Positions 24,923 to 35,448 of a stretch of 64,000 nt of DNA are shown one piece after another (within the stretch, counting starts at the first letter, position 1; each line of letters starts with the position of its first letter). The translations under genes were made by a program, and so were the position numbers. Source of the DNA: Ferrimonas kyonanensis DSM 18153 (GTDB lineage: Bacteria; Pseudomonadota; Gammaproteobacteria; Enterobacterales; Shewanellaceae); assembly GCF_000425405.1 (NCBI RefSeq), contig NZ_KE384364.1, positions 296,345-360,344 on the forward strand, given 5' to 3'. The notes under the pieces were generated by a model. The model worked only from the letters and a program-made list of their open reading frames with translations. It was not told the origin of the DNA and did no database searches.

Positions 24923-26545
24923 TTAAGAAATCGTATCTTGCGTCAAAATCTGATAGCCCGGCAGCGTCAGGAAGTCGGCCAGCTCATTCGAGGTGGTCAG
25001 CTCCTCAAACAGCGTGGAGGCTTGCTCAAAGGCGCCGTTATCAAACCGCTCCTCCCCCAGCTCCTGTCGAACCACTTTCAACTCCTGCTCCAGCATGGCG
25101 CGGAACAGAGCCGGGGTGATCAACTGACCGTTGTCCAGGCTCTTACCGTGTTTAATCCATTGCCAGATGGAGGCTCGAGAGATCTCGGCGGTGGCGGCAT
25201 CTTCCATCAATCCGTAGATGGGCACACAGCCGTTGCCGGTGATCCAAGCTTCGATGTACTGCACCGCAATGCGAATGTTGGCTCGCATGCCGGCCTCGGT
25301 GGCCTGCCCCTCACAGGGTTGCAGCAACTCTTTGGCGGTGATGGGCGCATCCACATCACGACTGATGTGCAACTGGTTGTCCATCTCCGGTCCGATAAAC
25401 TCGTTAAATACCCCCATGGCGGTATCCGCCAAGCCGGGGTGGGCCACCCAGGTGCCGTCGTGACCGTTACGGGCTTCCAGCTCTTTATCCTGAGTCACCT
25501 TGTCCAGCACCTTCTGCTGCAGCTGCGGATCCTTAGCCGGAATGAAGGCCGCCATGCCCCCCATCGCCAGGGCGCCCCGCTTGTGACAGGTTTTAATCAG
25601 CAACCGGGAGTACGCCGACAGGAACGGCTTCTCCATGGTCACCTGCTGGCGATCCGGCAATACCCGATCAGGGTGGTTACGCAGGGTTTTAATGTAGCTG
25701 AAGATGTAATCCCAACGGCCGCAGTTCAACGCCACGATGTTATTGCGCAATTCATAGAGGATCTCGTCCATCTCGAATACCGCCGGCAGGGTCTCAATCA
25801 GGCAGGTCACCTTGATGGTGCCTGGCTGAAGACAGAACTTCTCCTCGGTGAAGGCAAACACCTGGGCCCACCAGCGAGCCTCCAGGTGACTCTGCAGCTT
25901 GGGAATGTAGAAATAGGGACCCGACCCCTTTTTCAACAAGGTCCGGTAGTTGTGGTAGAAGTACAGGGCAAAGTCCACCAACGCCCCCGGCAACGGTTCG
26001 CCATCAAACAGGATATGATTTTCCTTCAGGTGCAGGCCGCGCACCCGGGCGATCAACACCGCCGGATCCTCGTTGAGCTGATAGTGCTTGCCGTTGCCCG
26101 GATTGGTAAACTCAATGGTGCCCTCTACCGCATCCTTGAGGTTCTGCTGCCCTTCGACCACCTTTTCCCAGCTCGGAGCCAGGGAATCTTCGAAGTCGGC
26201 CATGAACACCTTCACCCGGGCATTGAGGGCATTGATGATCATCTTGCGGTCCACCGGACCGGTGATCTCAACTCGGCGATCCTTCAGATCATCGGGAATA
26301 CCCAGAATTTTCCAGTCGCCCTCACGAATGTCTTTAGTCTCAGGCAGGAAGTCGGGCAACTGGCCAGCATCGACGATGGCCTGCCGCGCCTCTCGGCCCG
26401 CCATCAGCTGATTGATCGCCGGTGCAAACCGACTGCCGAGTTCTGCCACAAATGCCAGAGCCTCTTCAGACAAAATCGCTTTGTATTCCGGCTTTTGAGG
26501 GCCGATAACCTGAATCCCTTGCGCTAACTCTGTAACCTGGCTCAT
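24923..26545 (-). CDS. aceB: Malate synthase A
   Basis: 540 residues of the A-type (E. coli AceB 533). RKMIINALNARVKVFMADFEDSLAPSW and the segment with GTIKVTCLIETLPAVFEMDEILYEL (Mg2+-binding Glu) are characteristic. It condenses glyoxylate with acetyl-CoA to malate. The start at 26545 follows GGAGG by 8 nt. It is first of aceBA, which lets the cell grow on acetate or fatty acids. Confidence 0.96.
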   Translation of the reverse strand: MSQVTELAQGIQVIGPQKPEYKAILSEEALAFVAELGSRFAPAINQLMAGREARQAIVDAGQLPDFLPETKDIREGDWKILGIPDDLKDRRVEITGPVDRKMIINALNARVKVFMADFEDSLAPSWEKVVEGQQNLKDAVEGTIEFTNPGNGKHYQLNEDPAVLIARVRGLHLKENHILFDGEPLPGALVDFALYFYHNYRTLLKKGSGPYFYIPKLQSHLEARWWAQVFAFTEEKFCLQPGTIKVTCLIETLPAVFEMDEILYELRNNIVALNCGRWDYIFSYIKTLRNHPDRVLPDRQQVTMEKPFLSAYSRLLIKTCHKRGALAMGGMAAFIPAKDPQLQQKVLDKVTQDKELEARNGHDGTWVAHPGLADTAMGVFNEFIGPEMDNQLHISRDVDAPITAKELLQPCEGQATEAGMRANIRIAVQYIEAWITGNGCVPIYGLMEDAATAEISRASIWQWIKHGKSLDNGQLITPALFRAMLEQELKVVRQELGEERFDNGAFEQASTLFEELTTSNELADFLTLPGYQILTQDTIS

Positions 26546-26783
26546 ATGACGCACCTCCAGTGCAACTTTCATTTGTAACTATAAAACCACTTAACCTTGC
26601 CAACAGTTTAGACGATCATTGGTTAAGTTTTGCCCTCATCGACCTGTATTAAACCTGCACCAGCCCCATTTAAAGATCAATAGCCAATTGATGGTTTTTT
26701 TGCATACCAATTTTAAAGCATTGAAAATAAAGACTTTTGGGTTAGAACAAACACTTTAAACGCCAGTTTTAATTATTTGATTG

Positions 26784-26821
26784 AATTTAGACTAAGGTCG
26801 TATTCTACCAAGGTCTAAATT
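26784..26821. promoter_or_regulatory. 38-bp imperfect palindrome upstream of aceBA
   Basis: AATTTAGAC-taa-GGT-8 nt-ACC-aag-GTCTAAATT has 12 complementary pairs arranged symmetrically. It lies about 240 nt before aceB. A dimeric regulator's operator or an RNA hairpin are both possible. Confidence 0.45.
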
Positions 26822-27123
26822 TGTTGTTGCTTTACAACATTTGAAATATATCGGCGTACAAAAATGCCAATAATTGATTTTTAATGATGAATTAATAGGG
26901 AATGATTGATTTATTCAAAAAAATTAACTATCGGCATTATTGCAACTAAGCCATTGAAAATAAAAGAAAATAAGCAATCGCAATGGCCGGCACCCCAACA
27001 TTGAAGCTCGGTAGTGTCAATTTGAATGGATGAGACTTTCATCAAAAAATCTGAATGCGTGTGACGTAAGATAACGTCTAAACCGCCCCCTCTCCCGACC
27101 GCCAAGCTCGGCCTGGCCACAAA

Positions 27124-27151
27124 AAAGCCGCAGACCCGGGTCTGCGGCTTT
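27124..27151. terminator. Terminator of the RND efflux operon
   Basis: AAAGCCGCAGACCC / GGGTCTGCGGCTTT is a perfect 14-bp inverted repeat with T6 on the minus strand, 29 nt past the pump gene's stop. Confidence 0.92.
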
Positions 27152-27179
27152 GTGAACCGATTCTAATGCAACTGGGGCA

Positions 27180-30100
27180 TTAACCGGCCTTGGTGACCCT
27201 GCCTTTGACCTTTTCTCTCATGGTTTGCAACAGGTAATAGAACACCGGTACTAACAGGGTTCCGACCACCCCGGCCATCAACATGCCACCAAACACCGCA
27301 TAACCTAGGCTATTGCGACTCTCGGCACCGGCACCGGTGGCCACCACCAGGGGCAATACCCCCAGAATAAAGGAGAAGGCCGTCATCAATACCGCCCTAA
27401 ACCGCATCCTGGCCGCGGTGACAGCGGACTCGACAATGCCGACGCCCCCCTCTCGCTGCTGTTTGGCAAACTCAACAATCAGAATGGCGTTTTTCGACGC
27501 CAACCCAATCAGCAACACCAAACCAATCTGGGTATAGAGGTTAACCTCGGCCCCCGCCAGCCACACATAAGTAAAGGCCCCCAGGATCGCCACCGGCACC
27601 GCCAGCATCACCGCCAACGGAATGGTCCAGCTTTCGTACTGTGCCACCAGGAACAGGTAGGTGAACACCAGCGCCAGGCTGAAGATCAACGGCGCCAGGT
27701 TGCCCGCTTTGATCTCCTGGTAGGTCTGGCCGGTCCAACTGAAACTGTAGCCGGCAGGCAGATTGCCGGCGGCCACCCGCTCCATGGCCGCCACCGCTTC
27801 ACCGGAACTGTAACCCGGAGCCGGAATGCCGTTGATGATGGTTGAGCCAAACAAGTTATAGCGGTTCACCACCTCAGGTCCCAGAATCGGCTCCACTTTA
27901 ACCAGGGTCGACAACGGCACCATGTCACCGGCGGCGGTACGGACGTAGAAACGGCTGATGTCACGATCGGAGTTTCGATACTCCTCCTCGGCCTGCAGCA
28001 TGACCCGGAACACCTTACCGAAGCGGTTGAAGTCGTTCACGTAGTTCCCGCCGAGCTGAGTCTGCAGGGTTGAAAATATTTCGCTGAGGGGGATCCCCAA
28101 CACCTTGGCCTTGTTGCGATCCACGTCCACAAACAACTGTGGCGTATCGGCACGGAAATTACTGAAGGCAACCGCGATCTCCGGCTGGCCATTGGCCTCG
28201 ATGATCAGTCCTCGCATCACCTGCGCCAATTCGGCGGCACTGCGGCCCTGGTTGTCCTGCAGTACAAACTCAAAACCACCGACGTTGCCCACGCCCGGCA
28301 GCGGCGGCAAGGCAAACACCATCGCCTGCAACAACGGATTGGCGGCATACACCCCCTGCAGGGTACCCATGATCGCCTTATCGCTGAGCTCGGGTGTGGT
28401 TCGCTCCGACCAGTCATCCAGGGTCACCACCAACAATCCGCCGTTGGACGACACCGAGCCACTGAGTACCGAAAACCCGGAAGCATGGATGACATTGCTG
28501 ACCCCAGGCACTTGCAGGGTCTGTTCCACCAGCTCCGCCATCGCGGCCTCGGTACGGTTCAGCGAGGCACCATTGGGCAGTTGTATGTCCACCATAAAGG
28601 ATTTCTTGTCCTCCGCGGGCACAAACCCGCTGGGCAAGACTTTACCCAACAGGCCGGTGGCCCCCAGGGCCAGGACAAACACCACCATCGCCATGGCACT
28701 GCGGCGGATCAGCGCCGAGACCCAGCCACTGTAACCATGAGTCAGGCGATCGAAGAAACGGTTAAACACCCCGAATGGGCCCTGTACCTTAGGCTGAGGC
28801 ACCCGCAGTACCGAGGCACAAATGGCCGGCGACAGAGTCAGGGCGTTCACCGAAGAGATCAGTACCGCCACGCAGATGGTGACCGAGAACTGAGCGTACA
28901 TCTGACCGGTGATACCGGGCATCACCGCCGTGGGCGCAAATACCGCCAACAGCACCAGGGTGGTAGCCACCACCGGACCGGTGACCTCCTCCATCGCCTT
29001 GATGGTGGCCGCCTTGGCGTCCAGCCCCTCCTCTTCCATGATGCGACTGACGTTCTCCACCACCACAATGGCATCATCCACCACGATACCGATGGCCAGA
29101 ATCAAGGCAAACAGCGAGATGGTATTGATGGTCATCCCCCCCACCAGCAGGAACACAAAGGTACCGATCAGGGAGACGGGAATGGCGATGCCGGGCACCA
29201 AGGTCGCACGAAAATCCTGAAGGAACAGATACACCACCGCAATCACCAGGGCGATGGAGATAAACAGCGTCTGCACCACCTCCTTGATGGAGACGGTCAC
29301 AAACTCGGTGGTGTCATACAGGATCTTGTATTCCATGTCCTGAGGGAAGGATTGCGACAGCAGCGCCATCTGTTCGCGCACCGAGGTGGCCACCTCCAAC
29401 GCATTGGCATCCGGGCTTTGGTACACGGCGATAATGGCACTGGGTTTATTGTTGAGCTTTCCCTGGGCGTCGTAGGTCTGAGAGCCCAGCTCCACCCGGG
29501 CAATGTCACCGATCACCACCTTGGAGCCGTCTTCGTTGGAGCGCAACACCACCTGCTCGAACTCTTCCACCTCGACCAGGCGCCCTTTGGTTTGCAGGCT
29601 CAGCTGAAACTGTTGGTCGCGGGAGATGGGCGCCGCGCCGATTCGCCCGGCCGGAACCTGAATGTTCTGTTCCTGCAGGGCGTTACTGACGTCATTGGCG
29701 GTGATCGCCAGACTGGCCATCTTGCTGGGATCCAGCCAGATTCTCATGGCGTAATCCAGGCCACCGATGATCTGTACATCGGAGACCCCGCCCTGACGCG
29801 CCAGCACATCCTTGATGTTGAGGGTGGCGTAGTTGGTCAGAAACAGCGAGTCCAGGGTTTCCTGGGGGGCAACCAGGTTCACCAGCATCAGGAAGTTCGG
29901 GCTCTGCTTCTTAACCTTGACCCCCTGTTTGGTTACTTGCTCCGGCAGCCGCGGCAACGCCTGCTGGACCCGGTTTTGAACATTGACCTGGGCATCATCG
30001 GCATCGGTGCCCACCTCAAACGTCACCGTCAGCGAGTAACTGCCGTCATTGGCTGATTTGGAGGACATGTAGATCATGTCCTCGACCCCATTCACCTCGG

Positions 30101-30302
30101 CTTCGATCACCTGGGCAATGGTGTCTTTGACCACCTCGGCACTGGCACCGGCAAAGCTGGTGGTGACATTAATCTGCGGCGGCGAGACCTCCGGAAATTC
30201 GGCGATGGGCAGTAGCGGAATCGACAGCAATCCCGACAGCGTCAGGACGATGGAGATAACGAAGGCAAATTTGGGCCTGAAGACAAAAAAGCGACTGATC
30301 AT
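27180..30302 (-). CDS. RND-family multidrug efflux pump, inner-membrane subunit
   Basis: 1040 residues, the normal length for AcrB/MexB (HAE1) transporters. There is a first helix at residues 9-29, two large periplasmic domains, and the TM4 proton relay [14 protein letters not shown] with the paired Asp. It exports amphipathic compounds from periplasm and inner-membrane leaflet using the proton gradient. It overlaps the adaptor gene by 4 nt. No outer-membrane channel is encoded next to it, so a TolC-like protein from elsewhere is needed. The substrate range is unknown. Confidence 0.95.
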   Translation of the reverse strand: MISRFFVFRPKFAFVISIVLTLSGLLSIPLLPIAEFPEVSPPQINVTTSFAGASAEVVKDTIAQVIEAEVNGVEDMIYMSSKSANDGSYSLTVTFEVGTDADDAQVNVQNRVQQALPRLPEQVTKQGVKVKKQSPNFLMLVNLVAPQETLDSLFLTNYATLNIKDVLARQGGVSDVQIIGGLDYAMRIWLDPSKMASLAITANDVSNALQEQNIQVPAGRIGAAPISRDQQFQLSLQTKGRLVEVEEFEQVVLRSNEDGSKVVIGDIARVELGSQTYDAQGKLNNKPSAIIAVYQSPDANALEVATSVREQMALLSQSFPQDMEYKILYDTTEFVTVSIKEVVQTLFISIALVIAVVYLFLQDFRATLVPGIAIPVSLIGTFVFLLVGGMTINTISLFALILAIGIVVDDAIVVVENVSRIMEEEGLDAKAATIKAMEEVTGPVVATTLVLLAVFAPTAVMPGITGQMYAQFSVTICVAVLISSVNALTLSPAICASVLRVPQPKVQGPFGVFNRFFDRLTHGYSGWVSALIRRSAMAMVVFVLALGATGLLGKVLPSGFVPAEDKKSFMVDIQLPNGASLNRTEAAMAELVEQTLQVPGVSNVIHASGFSVLSGSVSSNGGLLVVTLDDWSERTTPELSDKAIMGTLQGVYAANPLLQAMVFALPPLPGVGNVGGFEFVLQDNQGRSAAELAQVMRGLIIEANGQPEIAVAFSNFRADTPQLFVDVDRNKAKVLGIPLSEIFSTLQTQLGGNYVNDFNRFGKVFRVMLQAEEEYRNSDRDISRFYVRTAAGDMVPLSTLVKVEPILGPEVVNRYNLFGSTIINGIPAPGYSSGEAVAAMERVAAGNLPAGYSFSWTGQTYQEIKAGNLAPLIFSLALVFTYLFLVAQYESWTIPLAVMLAVPVAILGAFTYVWLAGAEVNLYTQIGLVLLIGLASKNAILIVEFAKQQREGGVGIVESAVTAARMRFRAVLMTAFSFILGVLPLVVATGAGAESRNSLGYAVFGGMLMAGVVGTLLVPVFYYLLQTMREKVKGRVTKAG

Positions 30303-31447
30303 TTCGCCTCCTGCCCTTCAGCCTCGAAGGGTTGTACCGTGGCCTCAGTGGCGGTCACTTCGACGCCGGGGCGAATCTTCTGCAACCCTTCGGTCACCAC
30401 CCGGTCGCCCGGATTCAGGCCGGCTTTGACTTCCCACTTGATGCCAAATTGTTGCCCCAATGACACCAACCGCTTCTCTGCCTTATTGTCGGCACCGATC
30501 ACAAACACATAACGGCCCTGCTGATCCTGCTGCACCGCCGCCTGTGGCACCAGCAGTGCCTGCTCGGTTTCCGGCGCTTCGATGACCACGGTGACAAACA
30601 TCCCCGGCAACACGAAGTCATCCGGATTCGGGAACTGGGCCCGCATTTCGACGGTGCCGGTAGCAGCATCCACCCGGTTGGCCACGTAATCCACCACCCC
30701 CCGCTCGGCATACTGATCGCCATTGGGCAGACGAATGTGCAGCACCAGCTCCTCCAGCCGCGGCAGCGCATCCGGGTTGGTTCGAATCACCTTATAGGCA
30801 TTGGAAAGTTCACGGGAGGAGACCTGGAATGTCACCCAGAACGGATTGACTCGCACCAGGGTCGCCAGGGTTTGCTGTGGGTCAACCAGATCACCCTGAG
30901 ACACCAAGGCGGTGGAGATCTTACCATCGATCGGGGCCGTCACCTTGGTGTAAGACAGTTGCAACTCGGCGGCTTCCAGGGCCGACTTGGCCTGCACCAC
31001 CTGGGCTTCGGTCTGCAGTTTGTCGGAAGTCAGGGCATCCATGTCCTTTGCGGAGATCATGCCATCGGGGAACAGTTGCTTACCCCGTTCCCAGTTGAGG
31101 ATGGCGACGTCGCGGGCGGCTTCGGCCTGGGTCAGTTGCGCCAGTTGTTGGCCGCGCTCGGCCAGATAGGGAGAGGGGTCAATCTCAAACAGCAACTGTC
31201 CCTGCTTGACCTCGTCTCCCTCGACGAAGTGACGTTTCAACATCGGGCCAGAGACCTGAGCCTGAATGGTCACATCCTCACTGGCCTGAGTGCGCCCGAC
31301 GTACTCGGCCCCGTAGGTGACCGGCTCCTCGGCAATGGTGGTTACTCCGACACTGGGTGCCTGTGGCGCCGGCTGTCCGGTAGGGGCCTTATTGCACCCG
31401 CCCAGCACCACCAGTGCCACCAAGCCAAACCACTGTATCCCTCTCAT
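30299..31447 (-). CDS. RND efflux periplasmic adaptor lipoprotein
   Basis: 382-residue AcrA/MexA-like adaptor. The lipobox LGGC puts the lipidated Cys at residue 18. Visible are the lipoyl halves ([32 protein letters not shown] and VTAPIDGKI), the alpha hairpin between them (about residues 100-165) and beta-barrel and membrane-proximal domains. It bridges the pump and an outer-membrane channel. AAGGAG precedes the ATG. It is the first gene of the two-gene operon; no adjacent regulator gene is seen. Confidence 0.94.
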   Translation of the reverse strand: MRGIQWFGLVALVVLGGCNKAPTGQPAPQAPSVGVTTIAEEPVTYGAEYVGRTQASEDVTIQAQVSGPMLKRHFVEGDEVKQGQLLFEIDPSPYLAERGQQLAQLTQAEAARDVAILNWERGKQLFPDGMISAKDMDALTSDKLQTEAQVVQAKSALEAAELQLSYTKVTAPIDGKISTALVSQGDLVDPQQTLATLVRVNPFWVTFQVSSRELSNAYKVIRTNPDALPRLEELVLHIRLPNGDQYAERGVVDYVANRVDAATGTVEMRAQFPNPDDFVLPGMFVTVVIEAPETEQALLVPQAAVQQDQQGRYVFVIGADNKAEKRLVSLGQQFGIKWEVKAGLNPGDRVVTEGLQKIRPGVEVTATEATVQPFEAEGQEAK

Positions 31448-31564
31448 CGCGCTGCTCCTTGCCCGCCAGGCATAATCCAGATTGTCTGAACTTCGAGCAT
31501 ACCATAAGCATCACGACGACCAAGTTTAAGTCACTTAGAAATCGATATTTTTTAACCGATTCTA

Positions 31565-32545
31565 TTAAAGTGCGGCCCCAACATCCCTGGCCAGTACCCC
31601 CATGTAACTGGCAAAGCCCAGCAGCAGGGTCACCCCGGCCATCCGGTGCATGGGCACCGCCGCCGCCCGGCCACCACTGAGTCGGGCCAGATAGAAAAAC
31701 ACCCCGGTCACCAGCGTCAACGCGGTCATCACCGGCAGATCTCGAGCCAGCACCTCCGCTGGCAACGTCACCCCATCCCCAATCAGCCCGGGAAAAGCCA
31801 GTACGCCCAGCAGGTTAAAGATGTTTGAGCCGATCACCGTCGCCAGCGTCATGTCGTACAAGCCACGGCGCACGCCGGCGATGGCCGCCGCCAACTCGGG
31901 CAGACTGGTGCCAAAGGCGATCACCGTCAGACCAATCACCAGCTCACTGATGCCAAACGCCCGCGCCAGCTCGACACTGCCCCAGACCATCACCTGGGAA
32001 CTGGCCAGCAGCAGCACCAGCATCAACAGGGTTTCGATCATGGCCCGGTGCTTGCCGATGGCCAGGAACTCGACATCCACCTCATCGTCGCTGTTGTGGC
32101 TTCGACCCAGGTAGATACCGTAAGCCACCATGCCCGCCAGCAACGCCAGCCCCTGAGGCCAACCCAGGTAGCCATTCCACAGCAACAGGTAGGCAAACAG
32201 CACCACCGCCGCCAGTATGGGAAACTCACGTTTTAGGAATTGACGACTGACCATCAATGGCGTGATCAAGGCACAGATTCCCAGCACTAAACCGGTATTG
32301 ATGATGTTGGAGCCGATGGCATTGCCCACCGACAGCCCTTCGGCGCCATTGAGTGCCGCCACCGCACTGACCAACAGCTCCGGCGCCGAGGTACCAAAGG
32401 CGACAATGGTCATGCCAATAAAGACGATGGACAGCCCCATGTGTTTGGCCAGGGTCGCCGCGGCGCCAATCAGGCGATCGGCACTCACGGTCAGCACAGC
32501 AAAGCCACCGATTACGGCCATCAGGGGTAACAACAGAGAAGACAC
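31565..32545 (-). CDS. Ca2+/Na+ antiporter, YrbG-like
   Basis: 326 residues with about ten helices in two inverted halves, each with the CaCA ion-binding motif: AFGTSAPELLVS and AFGTSLPELAAA. This matches E. coli YrbG (325 aa) and archaeal NCX exchangers, which swap Na+ or H+ for Ca2+ across the inner membrane. I start it at GTG 32545, preceded by CGGAG, since the longer frame adds an Arg/Gly-rich stretch unlike the family. It is monocistronic. Confidence 0.9.
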   Translation of the reverse strand: MSSLLLPLMAVIGGFAVLTVSADRLIGAAATLAKHMGLSIVFIGMTIVAFGTSAPELLVSAVAALNGAEGLSVGNAIGSNIINTGLVLGICALITPLMVSRQFLKREFPILAAVVLFAYLLLWNGYLGWPQGLALLAGMVAYGIYLGRSHNSDDEVDVEFLAIGKHRAMIETLLMLVLLLASSQVMVWGSVELARAFGISELVIGLTVIAFGTSLPELAAAIAGVRRGLYDMTLATVIGSNIFNLLGVLAFPGLIGDGVTLPAEVLARDLPVMTALTLVTGVFFYLARLSGGRAAAVPMHRMAGVTLLLGFASYMGVLARDVGAAL

Positions 32546-32890
32546 AATAAAGACACTCCGAGGGCAACGCACACGAACACCTCGCCCCCTGCCCTCGCCG
32601 GAGTTGAGCTGTTCGAGTCTCATCAATCCGTAATGCCACCTGATAGTGGATTACGCCGACAGTGCCAAGCCGACAGGCTGAGGATGTTGACACTGCCCCC
32701 TGCTTTAGCGCAGAGCGACTACTCCCCCGAAATCTGGAGCGGAATTATAGCCAGCGTCATCGGCAAACACCAGCCCTGTCCGGTGCCATCGATAACAAAA
32801 AATTCCCCTTGCCGGCCTCGCTCCTGAGCGGATTCGGAGTATAATTACTCGGTTCACGACCCGCGCCTTCCGGCGCCGCCTAGGAGTACC
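32546..32890. other. Divergent promoter region, antiporter/5'-nucleotidase
   Basis: 345 nt. A perfect -10 hexamer TATAAT at 32840-32845 lies 46 nt before the 5'-nucleotidase start, but no good -35 is correctly spaced. Nothing else is recognisable. Confidence 0.4.
32840..32845 (+). promoter_or_regulatory. Possible -10 element
   Basis: TATAAT followed 45 nt later by the start codon of the 5'-nucleotidase-family gene, with AGGAG before that start. No matching -35 is seen, so it may depend on an activator or be fortuitous. Confidence 0.35.
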
Positions 32891-34585
32891 ATGTCCAGCC
32901 ACCGCCCCCTGCGCCTGACCCTCGCCCACATCAACGACACCCACTCCCAGTTTGATCCGACCACCCTGGCCCTGACGTTGCCAACCCTGGGTCAGGTACA
33001 CGCCCCTTGTGGCGGTTATCCCCGACTGTCGAGTGCGCTGAATCAAGCCAGGGCGGATGCCCGCCAGACCGGTCGCCAGTTACTGGCGCTGCACGCCGGT
33101 GACTGCTTTCAGGGTTCGCTGTATTTTTCTCACTACAAGGGTCGACTGAATGCCATCCTTAACAACCAGTTGGATCTGGATGCCATGGTACTGGGCAATC
33201 ACGAGTTCGACCTCGGCAACCCGATGCTGTCGACCTTTATCCAAGGTTTGCAGTTTCCGGTATTGGCGGCCAACATGGATCTCAGCCAGGAACGCACCGA
33301 CAAAACGTCACCGATGCGTGGCCTCAGCAACCTGTTGGATTACGATCCAGGGCAACAGCGGGGCCGTTACCTGGTTAAACACCTGGATGGCGAACCGGTG
33401 GCCCTGTTCGGGCTGACACTGGATAACATGCATGAGCTGGCCTGTGCCGACAACGACACCCAGTTTCATCCTTGCCTGGACGTCGCCCGCGCCACCATCG
33501 ACGCCATCGAACATGCGGGCATCAATAAGATCATCATTCTCAGCCATCTGGGCTACGATCGGGATCTGCAGCTGGCCGAGCAACTGGATGGCGTCGCCGC
33601 CATCATCGGCGGCCACACCCACGTACTGCAAGGTGACTTTCAGAACCTGGGGCTCGGCGGCCGGGATCACTACGCCGTGGTCATCAACAATACCGCCGTG
33701 GTTCAGGCTGGCAGCAACGCCTTGTTTCTTGGGCAGTTGCAGCTGGATCTGGACGCAGACGGCACCCTCAGACGCGTCGATGGTGGCAATGCCCTGCTGG
33801 TGGGGCAGACCCTCAGCACCGACGCCGAGGGCCGTCACCCTTTGCCACCAGCACAAACAGAGCAAGCCCTCGCCTACCTGAGCCAACAAACCAACGTCAC
33901 CCTGGCCGACAACGACCCAGCCCTTCAAACTCTGTTGCAGCAACACTACAAGCCAGCCCTGCTGGAATTTGAACAACAGATCATTGCCCGGACTCAGCAG
34001 CCCCTGCGCCACCTTCGAATTCCGGATGATCAAGGGGGCAGCCAGGTGGCACCGCTGCTGGCCAGAGCCATGCGCTGGCAGGCCAGGCAGTTGGGACACC
34101 AGGTGGACTTCGGCCTGCACAACGCCGGCGGCACCCGCGCCTCCGTCAATCAAGGGCCGATCAGCGCCGGCTGGGTCGCCGGCACCCTGGCGCCCTTTGC
34201 CATTGGCATCGTCAAATACCAGGTGAGCGGCGATGCCTTAAGAGCCACCCTGGAGTCGGCCATCAACAATGCCCTCAATAACGGTGTGGTCGGCACTGGT
34301 ACCGGCAGCTACCCCTACGTCTGGGGGCTAAGATTCCGCTACGATGCCGAGGCCGACATGGGCCAGCGCATTGTGCAGCTGCAGTGCCGCCATCAGGGAC
34401 ACTGGGTCGATGTCGACGCCCAGCGGCAATACACCGGCGTCTCTACCGGTTATACCGCTGCCGGCAAAGAAGGTTACTACCCACTGGCCCACCTGCCCGA
34501 GCCGCCACTGGAGCTGCAGATCACCATTGCCGAAGCGGTGATCAACCACTGGCGTCATCTGGGCCAACTGGAGCCAGCACTGTAA
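32891..34585 (+). CDS. 5'-nucleotidase/UshA-family metallophosphoesterase without signal peptide
   Basis: 564 residues. The N-terminal calcineurin-like domain has the metal ligands HINDTHSQF, HAGDCFQGS, LGNHEFDLG, LSHLGYD and GGHTH. The C-terminal 5'-nucleotidase domain (about residue 345 on) has LHNAGGTRAS and PFAIGIVKYQVSG. Relatives hydrolyse nucleoside 5'-phosphates or UDP-sugars in the periplasm, but this protein begins directly with the catalytic domain and shows no signal peptide, so a cytoplasmic location is likely. AGGAG precedes the ATG. It ends at a strong terminator shared with phoU. Confidence 0.88.
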   Translation: MSSHRPLRLTLAHINDTHSQFDPTTLALTLPTLGQVHAPCGGYPRLSSALNQARADARQTGRQLLALHAGDCFQGSLYFSHYKGRLNAILNNQLDLDAMVLGNHEFDLGNPMLSTFIQGLQFPVLAANMDLSQERTDKTSPMRGLSNLLDYDPGQQRGRYLVKHLDGEPVALFGLTLDNMHELACADNDTQFHPCLDVARATIDAIEHAGINKIIILSHLGYDRDLQLAEQLDGVAAIIGGHTHVLQGDFQNLGLGGRDHYAVVINNTAVVQAGSNALFLGQLQLDLDADGTLRRVDGGNALLVGQTLSTDAEGRHPLPPAQTEQALAYLSQQTNVTLADNDPALQTLLQQHYKPALLEFEQQIIARTQQPLRHLRIPDDQGGSQVAPLLARAMRWQARQLGHQVDFGLHNAGGTRASVNQGPISAGWVAGTLAPFAIGIVKYQVSGDALRATLESAINNALNNGVVGTGTGSYPYVWGLRFRYDAEADMGQRIVQLQCRHQGHWVDVDAQRQYTGVSTGYTAAGKEGYYPLAHLPEPPLELQITIAEAVINHWRHLGQLEPAL

Positions 34586-34688
34586 GTCCGCAGAGGTCGG
34601 CGAAGAGTGACTTCCCGCCACGCGGCGCTGTTCCCTCTCAGCCAATGGCTAGCAAACTGATGAGCTAAAAGCCGCTTTGAAGGCACAA

Positions 34689-34713
34689 AAAAACCGGGCC
34701 AGGCCCGGTTTTT
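34689..34713. terminator. Bidirectional terminator between 5'-nucleotidase gene and phoU
   Basis: AAAAACCGGGCC / A / GGCCCGGTTTTT, a perfect 12-bp stem with T-runs on both strands. Confidence 0.92.
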
Positions 34714-34728
34714 CATCCGCATCACACC

Positions 34729-35436
34729 TTAACGCAGCAGATCTTCCATGTCGTCGGTGTCCATATGGCGCACGTCTTTGCCTTTGACAAAATAGATGAC
34801 GTACTCACAGATGTTCTGGCAACGATCGCCGATGCGCTCCAAAGCCCGGGCCGCCCACAACACATCGAGAATGCCGGGGATCGAGCGGGGATCTTCCATC
34901 ATGAAGGTCATCAGCTGGCGAATCACCGCTTCGTACTCGCCGTCGACCTTAACGTCTTCCTTGTGAATGCGGAACGCCGCATCCACATCCATGCGAGCAA
35001 AGGCATCCAGGGTTTCGTGCAGCATTCGCGCCGCATGCCGGCCCATGGCTTCCATGGACACCAGCGTACCTTTACGGCTGCCGCCCTTGGTCTCCAGCAC
35101 CGTGCGCCCCACCCGCACACAGGCATCACCGATGCGCTCCAGGTCGGCGGTGGTCTTGGAGATGGCCAGTACCAGACGCAGGTCCGACGCCGCCGGCTGA
35201 CGCTTGGCGATGATGCGAGTACACTCCTCATCGATGGCGACTTCCATGGCATTGATCTTGCGGTCCGTGGCCATCACCTTCTTAGCCAGATCCTGATCCC
35301 CGGTTTGCAGGGAGTGCAGCGCGTCATTGAGCTGCTGCTCCAGCAAGCCGCCCATGGCCATCACTTGGCTGCGGACATCCTCCAGCTCCAGATTGAACTG
35401 GCCGGAGATGTGTTTTCCCAAGTTATTGTTATCCAT
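34729..35436 (-). CDS. phoU: Phosphate-signalling protein PhoU
   Basis: 235 residues, two repeats of the PhoU three-helix bundle. Metal-binding-type motifs include [19 protein letters not shown] in repeat 1 and [14 protein letters not shown] in repeat 2. PhoU links the Pst transporter to PhoR and restrains PhoB activation when phosphate is sufficient. It is last of pstC-pstA-pstB-phoU, 12 nt after pstB, and followed by a terminator. Confidence 0.97.
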   Translation of the reverse strand: MDNNNLGKHISGQFNLELEDVRSQVMAMGGLLEQQLNDALHSLQTGDQDLAKKVMATDRKINAMEVAIDEECTRIIAKRQPAASDLRLVLAISKTTADLERIGDACVRVGRTVLETKGGSRKGTLVSMEAMGRHAARMLHETLDAFARMDVDAAFRIHKEDVKVDGEYEAVIRQLMTFMMEDPRSIPGILDVLWAARALERIGDRCQNICEYVIYFVKGKDVRHMDTDDMEDLLR

Positions 35437-35448
35437 TGCCTACAATCC

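Larger units (their letters stand above)
26546..27179. other. AT-rich region upstream of aceBA
   Basis: 634 nt without a credible gene. Positions of about 26570-27060 are much more A+T-rich than the surroundings. It holds a long imperfect palindrome (26784-26821), two copies of CATTGAAAATAA (26719-26730 and 26952-26963), and the terminator of the RND operon at the right end. The aceBA promoter must lie here. Confidence 0.6.

Noticed and set aside
24887-26527. 546-codon open frame on the plus strand opposite aceB
   Set aside because: It is a shadow of the malate synthase reading frame. It shows no protein family pattern, and its amino-acid composition mirrors the codon bias of the real gene.
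26911-27120. 69-codon minus-strand frame in the AT-rich aceB upstream region
   Set aside because: No Shine-Dalgarno, no hydrophobic or family pattern, and it overlaps the region of presumed promoter and terminator sequences.
28485-30056. 523-codon frame opposite the RND pump gene
   Set aside because: His/Gln/Gly-rich translation without domains, entirely antisense to a well-conserved pump; a codon-bias shadow.
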